Source: Eudorina sp. 2006-703-Eu-15
Lineage: Eukaryota > Chlorophyta > Chlorophyceae > Chlamydomonadales > Volvocaceae
Direction: 5' to 3'
DNA length: 64,000 nucleotides
Assembly (NCBI GenBank): GCA_003117195.1
Contig: BDSI01000072.1
Coordinates: forward strand, 284,546-348,545
A program made the translations under genes and the position numbers. Position 1 is the first letter of the stretch. The number at the start of each line of letters is the position of its first letter. The notes under the pieces were generated by a model. That model saw nothing but the letters and a program-made list of their open reading frames with translations, had not been told where the DNA came from and did not search any database. Below are positions 24,277-36,042 of the stretch, in pieces.

Positions 24277-26322
24277 ACAAGACAGGTGGAGCGCTTGCAA
24301 AGTGCTACGCGTCACTGCTTCTCCATCGGCTGATGGTAGCCGCGGAGCAGTTGGCTCTGCGCCACCCATGTCAGGCAGGTTTTCGGCGGGGCTTCGGGAC
24401 CGCCCACCACCTTTTCGTGAAGCAACATCTCACCATGCGTCACCGGCGTGCAGGGCAACCGCCCGCTAATCATTGTGCAAATCGATTTTGAGAAGGCGTT
24501 CGATAGGGTGCCGCGCGAGCACATGTGGCTTCGTTTGCAAGAGCGAGGTGTTGGTGGACCCATGTTCGTTGGAGGCCCTAAAAAGAGCGTATGAGAAGGT
24601 GTGCATGGTCATGAAGGTTAATGCGAAGGTCGGCGGGGATTTTGAGTCGAAGCAGGGAGTGAAACAAGGTTGCCCTCTGTCGACAGAACTGTTCGGCCTT
24701 TTCATTGAGACGCTGGCGGACTTGATTGACGTGCACGACCTGGTGGTCGCCAGAGCGCGGAAGCACGAGGTACCCCTGGTGGGTGGCAAGCGCGTTTCCA
24801 TCCTGCTTTACGCAGATGATGTGAGTCTATTGGCGACGTCCGTGGAACGTATGGCGGAACTGCTGGGCCTTGTGGATCAATTTTGTGAGGCTTTTGGAAT
24901 GCGGCCTAATGTAGCGAAATGTGAGCGTTTAGTTTTTGCATGCGATGAGTCCCGGCGTACAGAGGTTAGTTCAGCCTGCGAGCAGCTACGGCTTTCCGGG
25001 CAAGTAGTACCAGCCAAGGACAGCGCGCGTTATCTCGGCCTGGTGTATGGGCCCTCGCGGCCTTTCAGTGCCTGCCGACAGCAGTTGAACGATACCGGCC
25101 GGGCCGCTATGTTCTCTTTGAGCTCCAAATTGGATAAGCTGAAGCTTTTCGCCCCCGACGTGCGAATGAGGTGTTTTGCCACTCAAGTTCGAGCGATTTT
25201 GCTGTATGGTTGTCAGGCTTGGGGCCCTTTTGCGTTGACAGAGGTTTTGAACAGGGTGGGGAGACGACGCGATGCGAACAACCTGGCAGAAGGACTTTTT
25301 GAAGCATGCCTACACGATGATGCAGTCCAGCTGCAGATTGCGTTCATGCGACAAATTGTGGGGGCTGCTCGCCCAGCCCACCGCCTTCTCTTCGCAGAAT
25401 TGGCCGAGCTTCCCCTGCATTACTATTTGGTGAAGCAAGTGGTTCGCTTTTGGAACCGCCTGCAGACGCAGAAGGGCACGGTCGCACACGCAGTCCTATG
25501 TCAGGAGGTTATCGATGCACTCACCGATCCTGAACGGGACGGTTGGGGAGCCTCGTTCTTGCGTTTAATGTCGTACTTAGAGTGTGATATTTGGAGCGGG
25601 CTGCCTCACGATGCAGAAGGTGTTGAACAGCGAGTTGAGTGGTTGCTGTCCAAACCTCTTCCCGAGGCTCAGATTGTGACGGCGATGAGGGAACGACTAA
25701 TGAGCGGTTGGGAACATGTGCGCCTCGATGTCGAGCCAGACAATTACCCATCAGACGGGAAACAGCCGGGGATCCATATGTCGAAGTACAAGCATTGGAT
25801 GGGCCTGTCGTTTATGGGTGCGGCGGCCGTTATGTGGCAACCGCACGCTACAGTTTTTATCCCCCGTTCTGCGCACCGGAAGCTAATGCAATTCAGGCTT
25901 TGTTGTTGGGCACTTGAGTCTAACAGGGCGCGGAGGGGTAGGCACCATGTCCCTAGAGGACAACGGGTCTGCCGTTGCTGCCGCTCTGAAGACCAGATTG
26001 AAGATGAGAAGCATGTTCTACTCGACTGCCCGGCTTACGATGCAATACGCGCTGAGGAAGGGTTTCACCGCCCTAATACGATGAGGGAGGCGATTGCCTG
26101 GGATCCGGCTCGTTTGGCAAAGATGTTGGAGCGCATGTGGGCTCACCGTAATTCTATCGTGCCCTTTGGGCGCTAGTCTCGTCGACTCCTGTTAATGCGG
26201 TATTGCAAACCAGTGCTTTTGGGCGTTTTGTTTGCCCTTGGGCCTCCGGCTCGTATGGGTATGTGCAGGTATGGGGTTACGCACCCCCAACCATGTAACA
26301 CAACAACAACAACAAGACAGGT
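24277..26322 (+). mobile_element. 5'-truncated non-LTR (LINE) retrotransposon with target-site duplication
   Basis: Body 24288-26311, flanked by the 11-bp repeat ACAAGACAGGT at 24277-24287 and 26312-26322. The 3' end is a short (ACA)n-type tail (about 26297-26311). The paralogous spacers at 18937-18955 and about 34921-34940 keep the uninterrupted site, so both ends are exact. The 5' truncation falls inside the reverse transcriptase domain, so the promoter, the 5' UTR and any endonuclease region are missing. Microsatellite tails are common in RTE-type LINEs; clade assignment needs a tree. Confidence 0.92.
24294..26176 (+). pseudogene. reverse transcriptase of the LINE, truncated and frameshifted
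   Basis: Residues before the palm (CQAGFRRGFGTAHHLFV) are followed by IDFEKAFDRVPREHMW (RT motif A), then GVKQGCPLS (motif B) and LLYADDVSLLATS (catalytic YADD, about 24808-24819). The thumb and a C-terminal Cys-rich zf-RVT-like motif (CRCCRSEDQIEDEKHVLLDC, near 25973-26030) follow. Two single-base shifts, near 24462-24466 and 24575-24580, break the N-terminal part into three frames; from about 24580 to the TAG/TGA region the frame is open for over 530 codons. The lack of later stops argues for a young insertion. The element cannot encode a complete protein. Confidence 0.88.
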
Positions 26323-27320
26323 TTATGCGTATGTATGGCAGTAGCTAGTACACAGCAAAAACAGTTCTGCACCTCGTCTGTCGGCGTGTGTTTTTTCAAT
26401 CAAATGATAGGTTGATCATGTAATTATCTTTTATCCTGCTGAAAGGCTTCTTCCTGGCGGCTAGGAAATATTGTTTCGTCTAGTGCATTTGCCTGCCGGA
26501 ACACTTCCGATACCCGTACACAACCTTGAGTCGGCTTGATTATCTGTCATTAACGATCAACGCCGTAAAGATACTTGGCAGCTGTGGCATGTTCCATTTC
26601 GGCGTCTCCAGAATGTCGCTGTTTTGAAATCATCATGCATACGATCATAGATTCCAGCAAAACGTTCAATATGGAACAAAAAGCGCAAGTAACCTGTAAA
26701 TTTGTTGTGGCCTCCTGTCCATGCATACATGGCTGCTGCCCGGGGGCGAGCACTTCCGAGCACTCCGCCCGTCTCATCCCGACGGACGGCTTTCGAGAGA
26801 AGATCCGCGTTTCGCGCTGCACACACGGAGCTCTCCTTTGCCGATACATACTGTATGCAGGACAATCTGTATGAGATGTGTAAAGTTTAAAACATGGGTT
26901 GCACATCTCTTGATCTATGTCACAAAGTCCTCTCGACACTAATGCACGACACGCAGACTGCTGCCTCGGGATGCAACGCAGTCGAGAGACTCCGTCATCT
27001 GCGTCCAGGGCGGGCCGCCTAAGCAACCACCACCGCAAGCCGTGGCTTGGGAACTGTTGCACTTCCGCCGTGCGTACATTCACCAGCGTGCCCCGCTGCA
27101 CATTTCGTTCCACAATCTTCACACCGGAGACCGAACCCCGCCCGCTGCCTCGGGTCGGCCGCACCAGCCGATGCCATCCAGGTCGAGCGGCATCGGGTGC
27201 TCGAGGCACGATGCATGTATGCCTGATCCCCCAGACTGCTGATTGAGTTGTCGATGCGGATGGATTCCGTGGCTAACGGCCCGAGGCAGGGGCTGTTGTG
27301 AAAACGGCCCGGCCCTCTGG
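26323..27320. repeat. duplicated promoter-proximal spacer of HRGP copy 3
   Basis: Right part of the spacer interrupted by the LINE, nearly identical to 34937-35936 and closely similar to 18952-19827 and 40470-41640. A minus-strand frame of 219 codons (26550-27209) is open here and before copy 4 but is broken in the other spacers, so I do not call it a gene. Confidence 0.8.
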
Positions 27321-27329
27321 AATAAATAG
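27321..27329 (+). promoter_or_regulatory. TATA-like box of HRGP copy 3
   Basis: AATAAATAG, 107 nt before the start codon, same context (CCTCTGG before, GGCCTCTGTG after) as in copies 2 and 4. Confidence 0.45.
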
Positions 27330-27427
27330 GGCCTCTGTGATTTGTCATTATTCATCACAGTGCACTCCTCCCATCAACCTTTTGTTGTGTACACAACGAG
27401 ACATCGGGTTCGGCCTAGGAGCAAGTA

Positions 27428-30401
27428 ATGCCAACCGACCGCCGCCGTGGCGGTGGTGGCGGAGCCGCTCGGCTCCTGCCCGCAGCCGTCTTGCCCGCCC
27501 TGCTGCTGCTGGCTTTGCTTCCAGCTGCTGAAGCTACATCGCCTGCGCTGCTGAGGTCGTTGTTCACCTCCTCCGACGCTTTCGCCACCCCCTACACCTT
27601 CGGCCGCCGCGGGCTGCTGGCACAGGATTGCCAGACCTGTGACTACCTCTATAACAACACCGGCGGCTGCTTGAACATTACCTGCAGCTCCGTGAACCCA
27701 GTCGACCTGACCCGTACCTTCACCGTCGACCTCACCGGTTGCAAGAACAGCTCATACAGCTGGGCCTGCTGCCGGACCACGGGTTGCGTGTTTGACAATT
27801 GTACGGGAACCTTATCGGGAACCAGCTTTTGCAACAACGTGAGCAGCATTACGTTCACCATTCCCGGCAACGTGACCACGGTAACGCTGCAGGTGGGTTC
27901 CGTGTGTGTGTGTGTCGCCTTAAGGCTTGGGGTGGGCTGCGGGCCGGGGAGGACTGAGCGGTGGCTGTGCTGGGTGGCCGGGTTTGGATGTGTCCTGGCA
28001 GCTTGACCGGACTGAAATAATAACTAGTATTAAGGATGTTACAGCGGACACCGCGGGTCATCGGTGACAGCACACGGCGACAGCCGAGGCTTCCTCACCA
28101 TACACTGCCTAAGCGAACGGGCGCCACCATGGCGCTCCGGACAGGCTCCACAAATGATGCTGTGTCTTCAACTGCCCCGGCCCTATACCAGATTCATGAC
28201 GGACAACTGACTGGGAACGTCAACAACTGCAGCAGCGTGGGTGGTTGCTGCGCTGGCGAGAACGGCGGATGTGCTCCAACAGGCGGTACGGCAGTTTGCC
28301 AAATTAATGTGGACCTCACCAACTACCCAACCTGCCAGGCACCGACAGCCTTCCCACCCAGTCCGCCGTCGCCTTCGCCGCCCAGCCCGGAGCCGCCGTC
28401 GCCTGAACCACCAAGTCCGTTGCCGCCGTCGCCGAAGCCGCCCAGCCCGGAGCCACCATCGCCTGAACCACCCAGTCCGTTGCCGCCGTCGCCGAAGCCG
28501 CCCAGCCCGGAGCCGCCGTCGCCTGAACCACCCAGTCCGTTGCCGCCGTCGCCGGAACCGCCCAGCCCGCAGCCACCATCGCCTTTACCGCCCAGCCCGG
28601 AGCCGCCGTCGCCGGAACCGCCCAGCCCGCAGCCGCCGTCGCCTGAACCACCAAGTCCGTCGCCGCCGTCACCGAAGCCGCCCAGCCCGGAGCCGCCGTC
28701 GCCTGAACCACCAAGTCCGTTGCCGCCGTCGCCTTTACCGCCCAGCCCGGAGCCGCCGTCGCCTTCACCGCCAAGCCCGGAGCCGCCGTCGCCTTCACCG
28801 CCAAGCCCGGAGCCGCCGTCGCCGGAACCGCCCAGCCCGCAGCCACCGTCGCCTTTACCGCCAAGCCCGGAGCCGCCGTCGCCTTCACCGCCAAGCCCGG
28901 AGCCGCCGTCGCCGGAACCGCCCAGCCCGCAGCCACCATCGCCTTCACCGCCCAGCCCGGAGCCGCCGTCGCCTTCGCCGCCCAGCCCGCAGCCGCCGTC
29001 GCCTGAACCACCAAGTCCGTCGCCGCCGTCACCGAAGCCGCCCAGCCCGGAGCCGCCGTCGCCTGAACCACCAAGTCCGTTGCCGCCGTCGCCGAAGCCG
29101 CCAAGCCCGGAACCGCCGTCGCCTTCACCGCCCAGTCCGCAGCCGCCGTCGCCTTCACCGCCAAGCCCGGAGCCGCCGTCGCCGGAACCGCCCAGCCCGC
29201 AGCCACCGTCGCCTTTACCGCCAAGCCCGGAGCCGCCGTCGCCTTCACCGCCAAGCCCGGAGCCGCCGTCGCCGAAGCCGCCAAGCCCGGAGCCGCCGTC
29301 GCCGGAACCGCCCAGCCCGCAGCCACCATCGCCTTCACCGCCCAGCCCGGAGCCGCCGTCGCCGAAACCGCCCAGCCCGGAGCCGCCGTCGCCTGAACCA
29401 CCAAGTCCGTCGCCGCCGTCGCCGAAGCCGCCCAGCCCGGAGCCGCCGTCGCCTTCACCGCCCAGCCCCCAGCCACCATCTCCGTCGCCGCCAAGCCCGC
29501 AGCCACCGTCACCACAGCCGCCCAGTCCGCAGCCGCCGTCGCCTTCACCGCCGAGCCCAGTGCCTCCTTCGCCAGAGCCGCCCAGCCCACGCCCACCTTC
29601 TCCGGAGCCGCCCAGCCCTCGCCCCCCGCGGCCGCCTCCTCCATCACCGCCCAGCCCACGCCCGCCACGGCCTCCTTCGCCTGAGCCGCCAGCCCGCGTC
29701 CACCTTCTCCGGAGCCGCCCAGCCCTCGCCCCCCGCGGCCGCCTCCTCCATCACCGCCCAGCCCACGCCCGCCACGGCCTCCTTCGCCTGAGCCGCCCAG
29801 CCCACGCCCACCTTCTCCGGAGCCGCCCAGCCCTCGCCCCCCGCGGCCGCCTCCTCCATCACCGCCCAGCCCACGCCCGCCACGGCCTCCTTCGCCAGAG
29901 CCGCCCAGCCCGCGTCCACCTTCTCCGGAGCCGCCCAGCCCTCGCCCCCCGCGGCCGCCTCCTCCATCACCGCCCAGCCCACGCCCGCCACGGCCTCCTT
30001 CGCCAGAGCCGCCCAGCCCACGCCCACCTTCTCCGGAGCCGCCCAGCCCTCGCCCCCCGCGGCCGCCTCCTCCATCACCGCCCAGCCCACGCCCGCCACG
30101 GCCTCCTTCGCCTGAGCCGCCCAGCCCACGCCCACCTTCTCCGGAGCCGCCCAGCCCTCGGCCCCCGCGGCCGCCTCCTCCATCACCGCCCAGCCCACGC
30201 CCGCCACGGCCTCCTTCGCCAGAGCCGCCCAGCCCGCGTCCACCTTCTCCGGAGCCGCCTAGCCCTCGCCCCCCGCGGCCGCCTCCTCCATCACCGCCAA
30301 GCCCACGCCCGCCACGGCCTCCTTCGCCAGAGCCGCCCAGCCCACGCCCACCTTCTCCGGAGCCGCCCAGCCCGCGTCCCCCGCGGCCGCCTCCTAGATG
30401 A
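27428..30401 (+). CDS. secreted Hyp-rich rod glycoprotein, tandem copy 3 (rod frame shifted)
   Basis: Exons 27428-27892 and 28192-30401. The head differs from copies 1 and 2 by two markers shared only with copy 4 (LLPAAE and FTSSD). The first part of the rod, by contrast, follows copy 1 unit for unit ([15 protein letters not shown] series). The frame shift here is not in a long C run: at 29688-29690 the unit GAGCCGCCCAGCC has lost one C (GAGCCGCCAGCC), so the remaining [13 protein letters not shown] repeats fall out of frame. Rod exon length is 2210 nt, one less than a multiple of three. The literal stop would be at 30631-30633, whereas the family tail RPPRPPPR and TGA (30399-30401) remain in the original frame. 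Function is as for copy 1, inferred from architecture. Confidence 0.82.
28034..28149 (+). mobile_element. intron-resident GGATGTTAC-ended repeat (HRGP copy 3)
   Basis: 116 bp, same position and orientation as in copies 1, 2 and 4, inside intron 27893-28191. Confidence 0.65.
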
Positions 30402-31655
30402 GGACCTGCATGGCTTTCGTCGGCTCTTGCCGTACCTTTGCCGGCCGCACCTACCATACCATCCGACCATAGCTCGATCGCTTGCAGCTGATTTAGTTCC
30501 TCCCCGCGTACGGCCGTACCCGGTTACCGAAACCATCCCGGGCCGGTGTGGCCCCTCGCACCGCATGATTGCAATCGCTGTCAGAAGTTGCCGAGCGGGA
30601 CGAGGGCTGTGGCTTGTACGAGATGGGGTTTAGTGGTTGTTCGGTTGCCAACTGACAACGGACGACGAAAGAAGTTATGGTAGCTCGGATATCATATTCA
30701 GTTGCAGCATGTGTGTATGCGGTTGGGTTGGCTGGGGCACGTGCTAGGTCGTGGCTGGGCCGCGTGCATGATAGCGGCTGAGCGAGCAAAGGCTGTGCGG
30801 GTGTTTGAAGCTGTCGAAGTCTCACTACCGTATTAGCAGTACATGACTTCGGGTGGTTGTGTGGCGCGCCTCGCCGACGCCTTTCTTGTGATAAGAGATG
30901 TATGTTTAGTGATGTCACATTGGAGCCCGTGATGTCACATTGGAGCCCGTGGATGTATTATATGTTAACGTATGTACAGTGGGTGAATGGATCTCAAACA
31001 GTGGACCCCGCGGCTCTCGGTCATCAGCTGCTATATCTATCAGAACGGACGGTTGACAGTGGTGGTTTCCAGACCGCATGTACGTTGGATCGCCCGGTCG
31101 GGACTAAGGGTTCACCTTGTAACGGTAACCATGTACGAGGAGGGTATGTGTTGCTGCACACACCCCCACACCCCGTTTGTTCGTTGTAAGGATGTTACAG
31201 GATGTATGTGTGCTACGTACCTGACCGGGCCTACCGCTTGCCGAGGGCTGCTAACCCAACCCTAACGGAAAGACCGTGTGTGTTTGACAGCGGTCACCGT
31301 CCAATCGCACTTCGTGCACTACATGCTCACAGAGATCAGCTGTATACTACCGTACGTGTACACTTGTAACCCAAGCCTATGAACATCACACGTGGTTTGC
31401 CCCAACCTTGTCCAGCCCAACGTGTCCTTGTCTGCGTCAACCGCTTTCCCGAGCATACCTTACACGCCGCACAGGGCCGTACCCAGAGTCTCAAACGCAC
31501 TCAGCTGCACTCAGCGCTCTACTGGCACTGGACGGTTATGTGGAGCTGCGATTCCAGGAGAAGCAGCTATTCCGAATGCAGGCAGACCGTAGCTCATACA
31601 CCGACAGTGCAGACAGCATTGACGGCTGGGTGAGTTGCACTTACATATGTATGTA
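30402..31655. repeat. duplicated spacer after HRGP copy 3, left part
   Basis: Downstream region matching copy 1 most closely (GACGCCTTTCTT at about 30875, CCGTATTAGC, short form after the stop). Private changes: a 21-bp direct duplication at about 30911-30950 (GTGATGTCACATTGGAGCCC twice) and a 6-9 bp insertion near 31123 (GGTAACCAT). Homology to the other spacers stops at 31655. Confidence 0.85.
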
Positions 31656-31767
31656 CCCGATTTTTCCATCCAATGGAAAAGAGGGTTATAGCCCAGGGGA
31701 CAGTTGGGCCTTATGTCGGACCCGTATGTGGGCCCCTGTACACTGTACAAGCGGTACGCGGTTGCGA

Positions 31768-32155
31768 GGGACATCAAGAAAGGGGGGCGCGTTCGCCAAG
31801 TTCCGTGTGCGCAAGGATACAGCATATGAAGTTGCATTGAGTTGACAAGTTGCGGCGCGCTTTCGCGTTTAGTTGCGTCGGAGCACATGGATGACTGAGC
31901 GAGGGACGTTGAGGAAATGGAGGGGCAGCGACGGATTTGGGCGTCATGACGATAACGAGAATGAATTGCGTTTGACTGAAAGAGTTGGGTGCGCTTCTGG
32001 CATTTGTTTGGGTTCCGGTTCCAGTGAGGTACGCGTAACCGAGGGACATGGAGGAAATCAAGGCCCTTCGCCAGGTTCGGTTAGCGCAACGATAGAGCGT
32101 AAACAGGTTCATTGGATTGACAGGTTTGCGAGCGCGTTGACATTTGTTTGGGCCG
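31768..32155. repeat. three degenerate tandem units of about 130-150 bp
   Basis: Units begin GAGGGACATCAAGAAAG, GAGGGACGTTGAGGAAATG and GAGGGACATGGAGGAAATC. Two end with CATTTGTTTGGG. They are diverged at perhaps one third of positions, so the expansion is old compared with the insertion itself. Confidence 0.55.
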
Positions 32156-32967
32156 AAGTTGATGACTGTTCGCAATTGGGGAACCAGAAGCGCGCCATTT
32201 TAAAGCTAGGAAGACATACCAAAAAAATGTTACGGCGTTTTGACATACGATAACTGCTAAGAATTCCACAAGGAGAAAGTTGAGGTAGGATGGCAAACCT
32301 GTAGTTCAGAAGACAACAATAAACAGGCAGAAGCTGGGCAATACAGTCCTGAGGTTATGCACGGGTGGGACCAGGTGCAGTGTTAGGGCTCGTGGGGCCC
32401 TTGGATGGCGGATGGACGGGTCGGGTGCGTCGGCCACGGGCTGGGTCCACATGGTTTGCAGATGGGGTCACGCGAGGGGAAGTATGGGATGCTTGAGCTT
32501 GGCAACACGGTGAGACACTGATTTATAATGTTCCAGCCAAGGCGAGGTGGGCCCCAAGCAGGGGTAGGGTCAGGTAGGTTGGACATGGTGGGGATCAACA
32601 GCAGGCAGAAGCTGGGCATGCCAGCAGGCACGGGTAGCACTTAGGGAGGGCGGCATGGGTTGGGTGTACCCCGAGAAGGCTGGGATTCAGATGGATTTAG
32701 GTCAGGATGGTCTTGGCCGGATGGATGGATAGGGATGGATATCGAACCAGGTGCCGATGGGCCTTGGGATGGCCCCAGCATTGCCTCTGCAAATGGGCAA
32801 CTCCCATATGCGCCCCGCGGCGGTGGCCCGGTGTGGCTGCAGCGGGAAGTTTCCCGCGGCGGGTGGTGGGGAAGCCACCACGCGGCAGCATCACTTCTGG
32901 GCCTGCCACGTGGCCCTGGCCGTGATGAGAATTACAGCTGTGGGCTCGGGTGAGTGAGCCGGGCGCA

Positions 32968-33027
32968 GCTCTGGGGGCAGCTCTGGGGGCAGCTCTGGGG
33001 CAGCTCTGGGCGCAGCTCTGGGGGCTC
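32968..33027. repeat. 12-bp minisatellite (GCAGCTCTGGGG)n
   Basis: About five copies of GCAGCTCTGGGG with small variants inside the 3.1-kb insertion. Its translation gives AALGAALG-type frames that should not be taken as coding. Confidence 0.8.
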
Positions 33028-34769
33028 GGGTTAGACGCCGCCCCGCGGAGGGCAGCTTCCCGTGTGGGGCCGATCTTGGCGCCGGGTCCTCCCAGTTGGG
33101 GGTCCCCATGCGTGGCTGGGGCTCCGTGGGCTCCTTCCATCCAGTGTTGCGGGTGGCCGGGGGGACCCTGCAGCGTGCAGGGCCGCCCCGGAGGACTGAC
33201 GGTCGGTGGGTTTTTTGCGCCCCGCAGGCGAGCCTGCTCCTGGCCCCGGCTGAGGGCGGTCGGGTGCTTGGTGGGTGAGGGGCTTCCTGCCAGCGACTGC
33301 CGCACATCGTCATGAGCCAGGCGTGGGCGTCCAGGACCTCAAGCTTCAGCGGCACAGGACGCGTCCGGGGTGCGGGTACTGGACCTTGGGGTGCCTGTGT
33401 GGGCGACTTCCCCCATGTTCTGCTTGATCCGTTCCCGTTGCGACTGTGGTGCGTCGCTCTTGCCCCATAGGTAGTGCTGTCCCGCTGGCAGTCTCTGCGT
33501 GTTTGGGTGGTTCTGCTGGCGGGTTCCCATCCACGTTCGCTTTTCACAGCAATGTAGCGCGAGGATGCGTCGCTGCTTTGTCGGTGGGGTGTCGCAGCTC
33601 GCGGGGTTTCCCTGTGAGGCACCGATGACGGATCCCTTTCACGGGGTCCGCGCATTTTTGGCTGTGGAGACCTTCCCCTTACGGAATGAACCTGACCGTT
33701 ATTGGAGTTGCAAAACTCGGACGTCCAATGAAAATTGATTGATCAGTGCGAATGAGGAATTATTAAGGTAATAAAGAGGCCTAGATGTCAAGGACGAGAT
33801 GAGTGACTGTGAATGCCGACCCCCAAAGGGATCAGACGACGTCAGTGTTGTCCTTGGTATAGAGATCGGGGTGATGTGAGGCGGGGTTTGAGGTCCCGGG
33901 GCGGACTGTGCTGGTGCCTTCACATTGAGATTGAGATGCTGTCGGGGGTTTATCAGGTGCAGATGGTGTTTCGGGCATGGGTGACGCTTGCCCCTAGAAT
34001 TGGTTAGGTGCAGATGGGATTAGGCCCGGGTGGGGATGCGGTCGCTGGGGCATGCCAGCAGGTACAGATAGCACTTCGGCAGGGGTCAGGTTGGGTGCCA
34101 ATGGGGGATATTCCTGCACTTTGAAGGTTACAGACGGGGTCGGGCCCGGGTACGGTAAGCCTTTGCGACGTACATTGCCCCAAAGCATGGATGGGATGCA
34201 GTTGGGGGTTTTCCGGGTATAGGTGGATTACCGGGAGGGGTCCAGGATGCGTGGGTTTGGACATGTCTGGGGTGTACATGCCCCGAGAAGGTCCGAAATG
34301 CAGATGGTATCAGGCAAAGTCGGGCTTGGCCCGAGAGGTCCAACGAAACAGGTGCAGATGGGGCTGGAATGGCCCCTGCATTGCCTCCACGTACGAATGT
34401 TGGCATATGCCGCTAAGACGTTGGGGGCGGGGCGGAGGTGGCACCGGCGGCGGCGGTCGTGGTGGGCAGTGCGCCGGTCAAAGTAGGAGGACTGCGGCAA
34501 TGCGCGGATGAGAGTGTGGTTCTCGGCATTGCCGGTGTCATGCGTCAGTGGGGTCGGGCCACGGACCCACTGGACCCTCGTCCAGTCGACATGCTACCAT
34601 GTGGACGTCGTCTACATCGATACACCCTGCATCGCCGAAATGTATGCAGCATTCATGAGGATTCATGCTCTCTTTCAATCAAGTGATGCGATCGGCCCCC
34701 TACGCCCTTCTTCACATCCTTTCATCAAACCTACACAAAACAAAAAGCGGGATTGCCGTAGGCCCTTCT

Positions 34770-35936
34770 CGTATATATTGTGTCACATCCATCTTTGGAA
34801 TTGGAGGCCGTGACCGGCTGATCTAATAGTCGTATCTATCAGACCGACACGCCCTCCGGATCTCTAGATAGATGTAACATAAAATATATTGCATTACAGC
34901 CCCAAACAATCATGCAATAAACATGATACAAGACAGGTTTATGCGTATGTATGGCAGTAGCTAGTACACAGCAAAAACAGTTCTGCACCTCGTCTGTCGG
35001 CGTGTGTTTTTTCAATCAAATGATAGGTTGATCATGTAATTATCTTTTATCCTGCTGAAAGGCTTCTTCCTGGCGGCTAGGAAATATTGTTTCGTCAAGT
35101 GCATTTGCCTGCCGGAACACTTCCGATACCCGTACACAACCTTGAGTCGGCTTGATTATCTGTCATTAACGATCAACGCCGTAAAGATACTTGGCAGCTG
35201 TGGCATGTTCCATTTCGGCGTCTCCAGAATGTCGCTGTTTTGAAATCATCATGCATACGATCATAGATTCCAGCAAAACGTTCAATATGGAACAAAAAGC
35301 GCAAGTAATCTGTAAATTTGTTGTGGCCTCCTGTCCATGCACACATGGCTGCTGCCCGGGGGCGAGCACTTCCGAGCACTCCGCCCGTCTCATCCCGACG
35401 GACGGCTTTCGAGAGAAGATCCGCGTTTCGCGCTGCACACACGGAGCTCTCCTTTGCCGATACATACTGTATGCAGGACAATCTGTATGAGATGTGTAAA
35501 GTTTAAAACATGGGTTGCACATCTCTTGATCTATGTCACAAAGTCCTCTCGACACTAATGCACGACACGCAGACTGCTGCCTCGGGATGCAACGCAGTCG
35601 AGAGACTCCGTCATCTGCGTCCAGGGCGGGCCGCCTAAGCAACCACCACCGCAAGCCGTGGCTTGGGAACTGTTGCACTTCCGCCGTGCGTACATTCACC
35701 AGCGTGCCCCGCTGCACATTTCGTTCCACAATCTTCACACCGGAGACCGAAACCCGCCCGCTGCCTCGGGTCGGCCGCACCAGCCGATGCCATCCAGGTC
35801 GAGCGGCATCGGGTGCTCGAGGCACGATGCATGTATGCCTGATCCCCCAGACTGCTGATTGAGTTGTCGATGCGGATGGATTCCGTGGCTAACGGCCCGA
35901 GGCAGGGGCTGTTGTGAAAACGGCCCGGCCCTCTGG
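34770..35936. repeat. duplicated spacer before HRGP copy 4
   Basis: Resumption of the tandem spacer after the insertion; nearly identical to spacer DNA before copy 3 but with the LINE target site intact at about 34921-34940. Confidence 0.8.
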
Positions 35937-35945
35937 AATAAATAG
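35937..35945 (+). promoter_or_regulatory. TATA-like box of HRGP copy 4
   Basis: AATAAATAG, 106 nt before the start codon, same context as copies 2 and 3. Confidence 0.45.
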
Positions 35946-36042
35946 GGCCTCTGTGATTTGTCATTATCATCACAGTGCACTCCTCCCATCAACCTTTTGT
36001 TGTGTACGCAACGAGACATCGGGTTCGGCCTAGGAGCAAGTA

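Larger units (their letters stand above)
31656..34769. mobile_element. 3.1-kb unclassified insertion in the spacer
   Basis: Spacers 1, 2 and 4 read ATGTATGTATATATTGTG continuously; here the first half ends at 31655 and the second resumes at about 34770, with GTA at both edges (a possible 3-bp target duplication). The 5' edge is CCCGATTTTTCC; about 20 bp before the 3' edge is AAAAAGCGGG, nearly its reverse complement. I find no convincing transposase, RT or other coding domain. Most of the insert is degenerate tandem repeats with phrases such as CATGCCAGCAGGYACRGRTAGCACTT and CAGGTGCAGATGGG. It is likely a non-autonomous element, or satellite-like DNA carried in. Confidence 0.7.

Noticed and set aside
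26550..27209. 219-codon minus-strand frame upstream of copies 3 and 4
   Set aside because: Broken by indels in the spacers of copies 2 and 5, so there is no sign of selection on the frame.
32697..33655. Overlapping 200-250 codon minus-strand frames inside the 3.1-kb insertion
   Set aside because: Translations are repeats of minisatellite units (AAPRAAPRAAP) without domains.
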